6,003 nucleotides of DNA from NCBI GenBank assembly GCA_947591115.1, contig CANQCX010000122.1:1-6003 (forward strand), in the 5' to 3' direction. The stretch is from an uncultured Lachnospiraceae bacterium. GTDB lineage: Bacteria; Bacillota; Clostridia; Lachnospirales; Lachnospiraceae. A program made the position numbers and the translations under genes. A model generated the notes under the pieces. The model was not told the origin of the DNA and searched no databases. It worked only from the letters and a program-made list of their open reading frames with translations. Below are positions 1-6,003 of this stretch, piece by piece; the stretch's first letter is position 1, and each line of letters begins with the position of its first letter.

Positions 1-19
1 TAGGAAGAAAAGAAAGCGT

Positions 20-1027
20 ATGGAAATGGAATTAAAAGAAATCCCTAAAATTGACCTGCACTGTCATTTGGACGGCTCTATGCCGCCGGAACTGGTGCAG
101 CGTTTTTTGAAACGGCGCGGAGAGGAGATCGCGCTGGAAGAACTGAAAATGCGTCTGGAAGCGCCGATGGACTGCGCAAGCCTCGCGGAATACCTGAAAC
201 GCTTTGACCTTCCGCTGCGCTGTCTTCAAAGTTCAGAGGAATTATGGGAAGCGGCGTATGAACTGGCAAAGGGAGCGGCGCAGGAGCATGTCGTATATCT
301 GGAAGTGCGGTTTGCCCCGTCGTTTTCCATGAAGGAGGGATTAAGCGTTTTAAAGATTCTGGAAAGCACAGAAGCAGGACTGGCGCGCGCAAGGGAGGAA
401 ACCGGAATCCGGACGGGGATTTTGGTCTGCGGGATGCGCAATCTTCCGATGGAGACGAATCTTTCCATGCTGCGTGCGGCAAGAGAGCTGTTGGGGTTTG
501 GCGTCGTCGGCTGTGATCTTGCCGGCGATGAAAAAGCATATCCGACGGCGGAGTTTCGGGAGTTTTTTGCGGAAGCCGCGCGTCTTTTCATGCCGTTTAC
601 CATTCACTCCGGAGAATGCCAGAGTATCGAAAATGTTCGGGAGGCGTTACGGCTTGGCGCCAAAAGGCTGGGACATGGGATCGCGATGAAGGACGACAAA
701 GAAAGCATTCGTTTTTGCAGGGAACACAGAATCGGCGTAGAATTGTGTCCGACCAGCAATCTTCAGACAAAAGCGGTGCGCAGCATGGAAGAATACCCGT
801 TTGGCACGTTCTTTCATGAGAAGGTTCCGGTTTCTGTGAATACGGACAACCGTACGGTCAGCGCGGCAAGCAGTACGGGGGAATTCAAACTCCTGCGCGA
901 TGCCTATGGACTGACAGATGCGGATTTCAAGCGGATCTATCAGGATTCGGTGGAAATGAGTTTTGCGGATGAGGAATGCCGCCATGCGCTGTGGAAATTG
1001 GGAGAAAGCGCGTTTGCGGACGTTTAA
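20..1027 (+). CDS. add: Adenosine deaminase
   Basis: A 335-residue zinc-dependent adenosine deaminase, converting adenosine or deoxyadenosine to inosine or deoxyinosine in cytoplasmic purine salvage. The length is normal for the family. Visible motifs are the metal-binding HxH near the N-terminus (H14 and H16 in DLHCHLDGS), H196 and catalytic E199 in HSGE, H219 in GHGIAM, CPTSN at 243-247, and metal ligand D276 in NTDNRT. The usual second Asp of the NTDD motif is Asn277; I recall the NTDNR form from other Gram-positive members, so it probably marks a subtype and not a dead enzyme. The start is supported by AGGAAG at 2-7; an in-frame ATG at 26 is the only close alternative. No promoter can be judged, because only 19 bases precede the gene. 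It lies 29 bases before lepA with no terminator between. Adenine or 6-aminodeoxyfutalosine deaminase are related alternatives, but adenosine is the best guess. Confidence 0.93.
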   Translation: MEMELKEIPKIDLHCHLDGSMPPELVQRFLKRRGEEIALEELKMRLEAPMDCASLAEYLKRFDLPLRCLQSSEELWEAAYELAKGAAQEHVVYLEVRFAPSFSMKEGLSVLKILESTEAGLARAREETGIRTGILVCGMRNLPMETNLSMLRAARELLGFGVVGCDLAGDEKAYPTAEFREFFAEAARLFMPFTIHSGECQSIENVREALRLGAKRLGHGIAMKDDKESIRFCREHRIGVELCPTSNLQTKAVRSMEEYPFGTFFHEKVPVSVNTDNRTVSAASSTGEFKLLRDAYGLTDADFKRIYQDSVEMSFADEECRHALWKLGESAFADV

Positions 1028-1042
1028 GATCAGAATGGAAAA

Positions 1043-1049
1043 GAGGGAG
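1043..1049 (+). promoter_or_regulatory. Ribosome binding site fixing the lepA start
   Basis: GAGGGAG lies 7 bases before the ATG at 1057. It decides between that ATG and the longer open frame beginning at 976, whose extra 27 codons overlap add and do not look like LepA. Confidence 0.85.
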
Positions 1050-1056
1050 CATAAAC

Positions 1057-2868
1057 ATGGCGATCGACCAGAAAAAGATACGGAATTTTTGCATTATTGC
1101 CCATATCGATCATGGAAAATCCACATTGGCGGATCGGATCATTGAACATACCGGAACGCTGACGAGCCGCGAAATGCAGGCGCAGGTGCTGGATAATATG
1201 GAGTTGGAGCGGGAGCGCGGGATTACCATTAAATCACAGGCGGTCCGCATTATTTATCGGGCGAAGGACGGCGAAGAGTACATTTTTAACCTGATCGATA
1301 CGCCCGGACATGTGGATTTTAATTATGAAGTGTCCAGAAGCCTTGCCGCGTGCGACGGGGCCATTCTTGTTGTAGACGCGGCGCAGGGCGTAGAGGCGCA
1401 GACGCTGGCGAATGTTTATCTGGCAATGGATCACGATCTGGACGTGATGCCGGTTATCAATAAAATCGATCTGCCGAGCGCGCGTCCGGATGAGGTAATA
1501 CAGGAAATTGAGGATGTGATCGGGATCGAAGCGCAGGATGCGCCGCGGATTTCCGCAAAAACCGGCTTGAATATCGAAGAAGTGTTAGAGCAGATCGTAG
1601 AGAAAATTCCGGCGCCGGCCGGAGATCCCAACGCTCCGTTAAAGGCGCTGATCTTCGACGCGATGTACGACTCCTACAAAGGGGTAATCGTTTTCTGCCG
1701 CATTATGGAGGGAACGGTCAAGGTAGGTACGCAGATCCGGATGATGGCGACAGGAGCGGAGGATCAGGTAGTGGAGGTCGGCTATTTTGGCGCAGGACAG
1801 TTTCTTCCATGTGACGAGCTATCCGCGGGAATGGTCGGATATCTTGCCGCAAGCATTAAGAATGTACGTGATACCCGCGTTGGCGATACGATAACCGAGG
1901 TGGAAAATCCATGCAAGGAAGCGCTTCCGGGGTACAAAAAAGTCAACCCGATGGTCTACTGCGGACTTTATCCGGCGGACAGCGCCAAATATCCGGATCT
2001 TCGGGATGCACTGGAAAAGCTGCAGATTAACGATGCTTCTTTGTATTATGAACCGGAAACGTCGCTGGCGCTGGGATTTGGCTTCCGATGCGGATTTTTG
2101 GGTTTGCTGCATCTGGAGATCATACAGGAGCGTCTGGAACGCGAGTTTCATCTGGATCTGGTAACAACGGCTCCGGGAGTTATTTATAAAGTGCATAAGA
2201 CCAACGGGGAGGTTATCGAGCTGACCAATCCGTCCAACCTGCCGGATCCCTCCGAAATCGATTATATGGAAGAACCGTTCGTTTCTGCGGAGATCATGGT
2301 TACCAGCGAATATGTCGGCGCGATCATGAAGCTGTGTCAGGAGCGCAGGGGAATTTATGTCAGCATGGATTATATCGAAGCGACACGCGCGCTGATCAAA
2401 TATGATCTGCCGCTCAATGAGATTATTTACGACTTTTTTGACGCGCTGAAATCGCGTTCCCGCGGGTACGCTTCTTTCGACTATGAGATGAAAGGTTATG
2501 TGCGCTCCGAGCTGGTCAAACTGGATATTTTGATCAATCGGGAAATGGTTGACGCGCTTTCCTTTATCGTCTTTAAGGACAGCGCCTATGACCGCGGACG
2601 CCGGATGTGCGAACGTCTGAAGGAGGAAATTCCGCGTCATCTGTTTGAGATTCCGATTCAGGCGGCGATCGGCGGAAAGGTCATTGCCCGCGAGACGGTA
2701 AAAGCGATGCGGAAGGACGTGCTTGCCAAGTGTTACGGCGGCGATATTACCCGTAAGCGCAAGCTGCTGGAAAAGCAGAAGGAGGGTAAGAAGCGGATGC
2801 GTCAGGTGGGAAGCGTCGAGATCCCGCAGGAGGCATTTATGAGCGTTCTGAAATTGGACGAGGATTAA
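1057..2868 (+). CDS. lepA: Elongation factor 4 (LepA), ribosome-bound translational GTPase
   Basis: A 603-residue LepA/EF4, a GTPase that binds the ribosome and has been proposed to back-translocate stalled ribosomes or help initiation and 30S assembly. The GTPase domain is intact: P-loop AHIDHGKST (15-23), DTPGH (81-85), NKID (135-138) and SAKTG (166-170). Beta-barrel and EF-G-like domains follow, including the LGFGFRCGFLG segment (339-349). The C-terminus is specific to LepA, with GGDITRKRKLLEKQKEGKKR and a closing VEIPQEAFMSVL, which excludes EF-G, BipA and TetM-type proteins. The ATG at 1057 is chosen because the protein then begins MAIDQKKIRNF, as expected for LepA, and has a good ribosome binding site; the frame opens earlier at 976 but that extension overlaps add. 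hemW follows after 15 bases, so the two are almost certainly co-transcribed. No lesion was seen. Confidence 0.98.
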   Translation: MAIDQKKIRNFCIIAHIDHGKSTLADRIIEHTGTLTSREMQAQVLDNMELERERGITIKSQAVRIIYRAKDGEEYIFNLIDTPGHVDFNYEVSRSLAACDGAILVVDAAQGVEAQTLANVYLAMDHDLDVMPVINKIDLPSARPDEVIQEIEDVIGIEAQDAPRISAKTGLNIEEVLEQIVEKIPAPAGDPNAPLKALIFDAMYDSYKGVIVFCRIMEGTVKVGTQIRMMATGAEDQVVEVGYFGAGQFLPCDELSAGMVGYLAASIKNVRDTRVGDTITEVENPCKEALPGYKKVNPMVYCGLYPADSAKYPDLRDALEKLQINDASLYYEPETSLALGFGFRCGFLGLLHLEIIQERLEREFHLDLVTTAPGVIYKVHKTNGEVIELTNPSNLPDPSEIDYMEEPFVSAEIMVTSEYVGAIMKLCQERRGIYVSMDYIEATRALIKYDLPLNEIIYDFFDALKSRSRGYASFDYEMKGYVRSELVKLDILINREMVDALSFIVFKDSAYDRGRRMCERLKEEIPRHLFEIPIQAAIGGKVIARETVKAMRKDVLAKCYGGDITRKRKLLEKQKEGKKRMRQVGSVEIPQEAFMSVLKLDED

Positions 2869-2871
2869 AGC

Positions 2872-2877
2872 AGGGAG
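2872..2877 (+). promoter_or_regulatory. Ribosome binding site for the GTG start of hemW
   Basis: AGGGAG lies 6 bases before GTG at 2884. No ATG at an equivalent position gives the conserved N-terminus, so this site supports the non-ATG start. Confidence 0.8.
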
Positions 2878-2883
2878 CAAAAC

Positions 2884-4122
2884 GTGAAAAAGGAACTGGA
2901 ACTTTATCTGCACACGCCATTTTGTGTAAAAAAATGCAGCTATTGCGATTTTCTTTCTTTTCCTGCGGATGAGCAGACACAGGAAGCTTATGTAGAAGCG
3001 CTGCTTTCGGAGATCGCGTGGTACGGAAACGTCATGCGCGATCGTGAAGTGACCACGCTTTATATCGGCGGAGGGACGCCGACATGGCTTGCGCAGGAGC
3101 AGATGGATGCGATTTTAAATACATTGGGAGAAAATTTTGAGATACGCAGGGATGCGGAGGTAACCATCGAATGCAATCCCGGTACGGTTACGCAGTCAAA
3201 ACTGCAGAGCTTTCGTGCGGCGGGCGTCAACCGGCTGTCTGTCGGACTGCAGTCGGCAAATGATCAGGAATTAAAACTTTTAGGACGCATTCATACGTAT
3301 GATCAATTTATCAAAACATATGAGATGGCGCGAAACGCAGGTTTTTCCAATATCAACGTGGATCTGATCAGCGGACTTCCCTATCAGAATTTAGAAGCCT
3401 TTTCCAAGAGCCTGCAAAGCGCCGTCCGCCTGAAGCCGGAGCATATTTCCGTCTATTCGCTGATCATCGAAAAAGGCACTCCTTTCTACGAGGAATACAA
3501 ATTTGACGCGGTACGGCAGCAGGCGGGACTTCCGACCGAGGCGCTTCCCAGTGAAGATGAAGTGTACCGGATGTTTAAAATGACGCAGTATGAATTAAAA
3601 GAAGCCGGCTATGAGCAGTATGAGATCTCCAATTTTGCAAGACCGGGATATGCCTGCCGCCACAATATCGGTTATTGGACGCGGGCGGATTATCTGGGAC
3701 TGGGACTTGGCGCGGCATCGCTGATCGATAATGTGCGTTATTCCAATACGCGGGAGCTTTATGATTATATCCGTCTGGCAAAAGAGATAAAAAGCGTTCC
3801 GCTTTCTCATTTTCAGGAGGAAACGGAACCAAAAAAACCCGAGCCGCAGCAGGGGATCGCAACGAATCTTCACGCGGCGGCGGATCCGGTTTCCCGTAAG
3901 GCGCAGATGGAGGAATTTATGTTTCTGGGACTTCGGATGAATGACGGCGTCACGCGGGCGGATTTTGAGCGGTTTTTCGGAATGCAGATCGAAGCGGCGT
4001 ACCGGAAAGAGATCGAGGAGCTCAAAGCGCAGGGACTTTTAACGGTTTCCGGCGGGCGGATCGCATTGACGGACAGAGGGATGGATCTGGCAAATTATGT
4101 TATGGGAAAATTTCTGCAGTAA
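2884..4122 (+). CDS. hemW: HemW-like radical SAM protein (putative heme chaperone)
   Basis: A 412-residue radical SAM protein of the HemN/HemW family. The iron-sulfur cluster motif CxxxCxxC is C14, C18 and C21, followed by Asp-Phe. This matches HemW, the heme chaperone, and not true coproporphyrinogen dehydrogenase HemN, where the third Cys is followed by Gly-Cys. Other family marks are GGGTPTW (62-68, SAM contact), NVDLISGLP, SVYSLIIEKGTP, YEISNFA and HNIGYW (260-265). The C-terminal part (from about 337) carries the MEEFMFLGLR segment and winged-helix-like region. At 412 residues it is longer than the roughly 375-390 usual for HemW; the excess sits at about 312-337, a Pro/Glu/Gln-rich segment that looks like a flexible insert. 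Older annotations would call it oxygen-independent coproporphyrinogen III oxidase. It starts at GTG, 15 bases after lepA, and is followed by a 117-base gap with a new promoter. Confidence 0.93.
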   Translation: MKKELELYLHTPFCVKKCSYCDFLSFPADEQTQEAYVEALLSEIAWYGNVMRDREVTTLYIGGGTPTWLAQEQMDAILNTLGENFEIRRDAEVTIECNPGTVTQSKLQSFRAAGVNRLSVGLQSANDQELKLLGRIHTYDQFIKTYEMARNAGFSNINVDLISGLPYQNLEAFSKSLQSAVRLKPEHISVYSLIIEKGTPFYEEYKFDAVRQQAGLPTEALPSEDEVYRMFKMTQYELKEAGYEQYEISNFARPGYACRHNIGYWTRADYLGLGLGAASLIDNVRYSNTRELYDYIRLAKEIKSVPLSHFQEETEPKKPEPQQGIATNLHAAADPVSRKAQMEEFMFLGLRMNDGVTRADFERFFGMQIEAAYRKEIEELKAQGLLTVSGGRIALTDRGMDLANYVMGKFLQ

Positions 4123-4156
4123 TTCCTATGATATCTTTGAATTTAAAATATTATAT

Positions 4157-4185
4157 TTGACATAAACTGCTGCATGGTATATTAT
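4157..4185 (+). promoter_or_regulatory. Sigma-A-type promoter for the Hint-protein gene
   Basis: A perfect -35 box TTGACA (4157-4162), a 17-base spacer and a -10 box TATTAT (4180-4185, five of six matches to consensus). The predicted transcription start is near A4192, giving a leader of about 48 bases before the ATG at 4240. The surrounding gap is strongly AT-rich. The -10 box lies inside the left arm of the inverted repeat at 4174-4208, which suggests that promoter access is controlled. Boxes and spacing are seen directly; activity is inferred. Confidence 0.75.
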
Positions 4186-4208
4186 ATCTGTAAGATATAA
4201 TATACCAT
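4174..4208. repeat. Perfect 16-base inverted repeat over the -10 box and start site; candidate operator or terminator
   Basis: The left arm ATGGTATATTATATCT (4174-4189) and right arm AGATATAATATACCAT (4193-4208) are exact reverse complements around a 3-base centre, GTA. The symmetry centre (4191) falls at the predicted transcription start and the left arm covers the -10 box, the classic place for a repressor operator. The right arm runs into five Ts (4208-4212), so RNA reading through from hemW could form a hairpin plus U-tract. That stem has only 3 G/C pairs in 16, making it a weak terminator. A transcript starting near 4192 would contain only the right arm and escape it. The repeat is certain; its role is inferred. 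Confidence 0.8.
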
Positions 4209-4223
4209 TTTTAATGTAAAAAG

Positions 4224-4230
4224 AAAGGAG
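4224..4230 (+). promoter_or_regulatory. Ribosome binding site of the Hint-protein gene
   Basis: AAAGGAG ends 9 bases before the ATG at 4240. Another ATG at 4233 is only 2 bases from it and opens a 15-codon frame, so 4240 is the start. Confidence 0.85.
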
Positions 4231-4239
4231 AAATGCACG

Positions 4240-5820
4240 ATGTACCCAAGAGAAACCATTTTGTTATGCCAAAACCATAAGAACGGAGTTTATCGAGAGC
4301 CTCAGGAAACGGGAAACGGCTTACAGGCAAAAGAGGGAGCGTTTGCGCCTACTCTGCTGGAGCTGGAGCAGCCGGAGCAGTTTCAGTTTTATGATTTATT
4401 TGATGTTTCGGAATTTACCTTTTCTCCGGAAAAGAAAACCGGACATTTGAAAATGGAACTTTCCATGCTGCAGAAATACCGGAAGCTGTCTCTTTCTGCA
4501 CAGCTTCTTGATACGGAAAAAGAAGTGGTTTTAAAAGAAATTCCGATCAAATGCGCGGCGGATGAAAGCCGGCTGACGGTAGAGCAGGATTTTGCGCTGG
4601 ATGAAGAGATCCTGCCGGAAAATCTCGGCGTTCTGGTACATGGCGCATGGGAAGCAGACGGACTGGAAGAAAACAAGATGAAAATACTGCGCAAGGCGGA
4701 TCTTCAGGCAAAAGATTATATCTATAAACATACGCATCCGGCTTCGCAGGAAACGACCTGCATTATAGGAAGTATTGAAGGACTGGATCCGTATATTCCG
4801 GTAACATGGGAGAAAGGCGAAAGCGGACATATCGTGATCGCACTGATCCGAAAACCGGAGGATTTAAAGGATGTGGACTATCTGTGCGGCGCGGGAAGGG
4901 TTCCGCAGAAGGCCAACCGTCCGGTACTCTGCGTGCCGGGAGCGGGAGAACTGGATTTTCCGGCAGGGTATCAACCGGAGTCGGATAGCAGTCACTTAAA
5001 TACGGCGGAATGCAGGCTTTATAAAAAGAGCGGCGGATGCGCGGTAATTGCCTCGACGGCAGCTTATGAGATTGAGGGAAAGAGCGATTCGGACGGCGCG
5101 ATCAAGCTGACGCGTACGGGAAACGGCTACCGCTATCAGTTTACGGCATGGAACAACGGCAAAAATCCGATCAGCTACGACGATGCGGATCAATGGAGAA
5201 AGACGGAGTTTGATTATGAACTGAAGCTGACCGTTTACAGCACGACGCAGGAGGGCACAGGAAAAAGATGGCACAGGCATACCCTGCGGGTAGCGTCCTT
5301 TGAAAAGGCGGATTATACGATCCCGTCCCTGCAGATCATGTACGGATGCGTGGCGGCTGACACAAACATACGGATGGCGGACGGCAGTGAAAAAGAAATC
5401 CGTTTCGTCAAGATCGGAGATACGGTGCTTGGCAGAGACGGAATCGAAATGAAGGTGGAAAATGTCTGGAGCGGTCCGGAGCAGGAGCCGATGCGGGAAT
5501 TTGTGCTGGAAGGAGAGCAGCGGACACTGTCGGCAACTCAGGCGCATCCGATGTGGATCGCAGCAGAAAACGGCAGCTTCGGATGGAAACGCGCCGGAGA
5601 CTGTCAAGCGGGCGAATTTGTATTTCTGGAAGGAAAGGGCGCGTGCCGCATCCAAGAGATCAGAGAAAAAGACGCGTCGGAGCTTGTCTATAATCTGGAT
5701 CTGCAGCCGGTCGGAGCATCAGATGGAAAAGAAGGAAGTATGTACTGCAACGGAATTCTGACCGGAGACAACCGGATGCAAAACGGAATCCGGGAGGAAT
5801 CAGATGGGGACAGTTTATGA
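4240..5820 (+). CDS. Uncharacterised protein with C-terminal Hint (hedgehog/intein-like) domain
   Basis: A 526-residue protein. Residues 1 to about 365 are not recognised. They look like two beta-rich, acidic modules (about 1-155 and 165-365) joined near HTHP (164-167), with no signal peptide or membrane segment. The second module ends near WHRH (344-347). Residues 370-511 form a Hint domain: block A begins at C370 (CVAADTNIRMADGS, then KIGDTVLG), block B holds TQAHP with T433 and H436 of the TxxH motif, a VYNLDL strand lies at 483-488, and the end reads NGILTGDN (504-511). At about 142 residues this is mini-intein size, with no room for a homing endonuclease. The last junction is D510-N511-R512 instead of His-Asn followed by Cys/Ser/Thr, and only 15 residues follow. 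True splicing is therefore unlikely; N-terminal cleavage or an ester-linked transfer at C370 is more plausible. The gene has its own promoter and probably co-transcribes the overlapping gene at 5804. The Hint call is firm; cellular function is unknown. Confidence 0.85.
   Translation: MYPRETILLCQNHKNGVYREPQETGNGLQAKEGAFAPTLLELEQPEQFQFYDLFDVSEFTFSPEKKTGHLKMELSMLQKYRKLSLSAQLLDTEKEVVLKEIPIKCAADESRLTVEQDFALDEEILPENLGVLVHGAWEADGLEENKMKILRKADLQAKDYIYKHTHPASQETTCIIGSIEGLDPYIPVTWEKGESGHIVIALIRKPEDLKDVDYLCGAGRVPQKANRPVLCVPGAGELDFPAGYQPESDSSHLNTAECRLYKKSGGCAVIASTAAYEIEGKSDSDGAIKLTRTGNGYRYQFTAWNNGKNPISYDDADQWRKTEFDYELKLTVYSTTQEGTGKRWHRHTLRVASFEKADYTIPSLQIMYGCVAADTNIRMADGSEKEIRFVKIGDTVLGRDGIEMKVENVWSGPEQEPMREFVLEGEQRTLSATQAHPMWIAAENGSFGWKRAGDCQAGEFVFLEGKGACRIQEIREKDASELVYNLDLQPVGASDGKEGSMYCNGILTGDNRMQNGIREESDGDSL
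5792..5797 (+). promoter_or_regulatory. Ribosome binding site of the downstream overlapping gene
   Basis: GGGAGG lies 6 bases before the ATG at 5804, inside the last codons of the Hint-protein gene. It supports a separate, translationally coupled start rather than a frameshift. Confidence 0.75.
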
Positions 5821-6003
5821 GATACAAATGGAAGAAGTGACTTTGGAGTCGGGGAGTACAGAAGGCGTCTGCAGCCTGTATGCGAGCTGGACGACAAAAG
5901 AATCGCCGGGATCCGGCAGCGGATCCTTTACGGTTTTGATCAGTTCGATGGGACAGACGGTGCTTTCCCAAAATACGCAGGAAAAGGAAATTACGCTGGA
6001 GGA
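5804..6003 (+). CDS. Partial uncharacterised protein, runs off the window
   Basis: An open frame begins at ATG 5804 and continues without a stop to the window edge, giving 66 complete codons. It begins MGTVYEIQMEEVTLESGS and continues with alternating polar and hydrophobic residues (SLYASWTT, SFTVLISSMGQTVLSQ), suggesting a beta-sandwich-like fold. A short Gly/Ser run (PGSGSGSF, 35-42) sits between strands. There is no signal peptide. It overlaps the Hint gene by 17 bases in the +1 frame and has a good ribosome binding site, so the two are probably coupled and functionally linked. The product is not recognised, and the visible part is too short for a family call. That it is real rests on the open frame, start signal and position; the antisense frames here are less convincing. 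Confidence 0.7.
   Translation, partial: MGTVYEIQMEEVTLESGSTEGVCSLYASWTTKESPGSGSGSFTVLISSMGQTVLSQNTQEKEITLE

Noticed and set aside
976..1056. N-terminal extension of lepA by 27 codons
   Set aside because: The extension overlaps add, resembles no LepA N-terminus and lacks a suitable ribosome binding site; the start at 1057 has one and gives the conserved beginning.
1819..2913. A 364-codon open frame on the minus strand opposite lepA and the start of hemW
   Set aside because: The plus strand encodes unmistakable LepA across almost all of it. The antisense product is rich in His, Arg, Gln and Phe with no recognisable motif, as expected of a shadow frame.
4123..4239. A riboswitch or small RNA in the gap before the Hint gene
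   Set aside because: The predicted leader is only about 48 bases, AT-rich and without conserved aptamer-like elements; the inverted repeat and promoter explain the visible structure.
4233..4280. A 15-codon frame starting at the ATG just before the Hint-protein start, a possible leader peptide
   Set aside because: Its ATG is only 2 bases from the ribosome binding site, too close for efficient initiation, and the peptide shows no attenuator-like composition.
4996..5655. A 219-codon minus-strand open frame opposite the Hint-protein gene
   Set aside because: It lies fully antisense to a gene with a clear promoter, ribosome binding site and conserved Hint motifs. No recognisable domain appears in the antisense translation.
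5759..5820. Programmed frameshift joining the Hint domain to the downstream frame
   Set aside because: No slippery heptamer or stimulatory structure was seen, a +1 shift would be needed, and the downstream gene has its own ribosome binding site and ATG.

Overview
The window reads as ordinary chromosome of a Gram-positive, low-to-mid GC anaerobe. It is most likely a Clostridia/Lachnospiraceae-type gut bacterium; this is inferred from strong AGGAG-type ribosome binding sites, tight co-directional gene packing, a lepA-hemW pair, and a consensus sigma-A promoter in an AT-rich gap. Genus and species cannot be named from the sequence alone. All genes lie on the + strand.

Left and centre (20-4122): three conserved housekeeping genes packed like an operon. 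They are an adenosine deaminase (add), elongation factor 4 (lepA, true start at 1057) and a HemW-type radical SAM protein (GTG start at 2884). Gaps are 29 and 15 bases, each with a clear ribosome binding site and no visible terminator. They act in purine salvage, ribosome function and probably heme delivery, so their grouping reflects shared transcription rather than one pathway.

Gap (4123-4239): an AT-rich 117-base spacer. It carries a TTGACA / 17-base / TATTAT promoter and a perfect 16-base inverted repeat (4174-4208) centred on the predicted transcription start. The repeat is followed by five Ts. It could be a repressor operator, a read-through terminator insulating the new unit from hemW, or both.

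Right (4240-6003): an accessory-looking unit. A 526-residue protein of unrecognised N-terminal type ends in a Hint (hedgehog/intein-like) autoprocessing domain of about 142 residues. It starts at Cys370, has TxxH at 433-436, and ends in a non-canonical GDN-R junction. A second gene overlaps its 3' end by 17 bases, has its own ribosome binding site and runs off the window. This Hint-bearing unit replaces the hrcA-grpE-dnaK genes that often follow lepA-hemW in Firmicutes, and it is the part of the window most worth pursuing.

No tRNA, rRNA, CRISPR array, insertion sequence or attachment site was seen.
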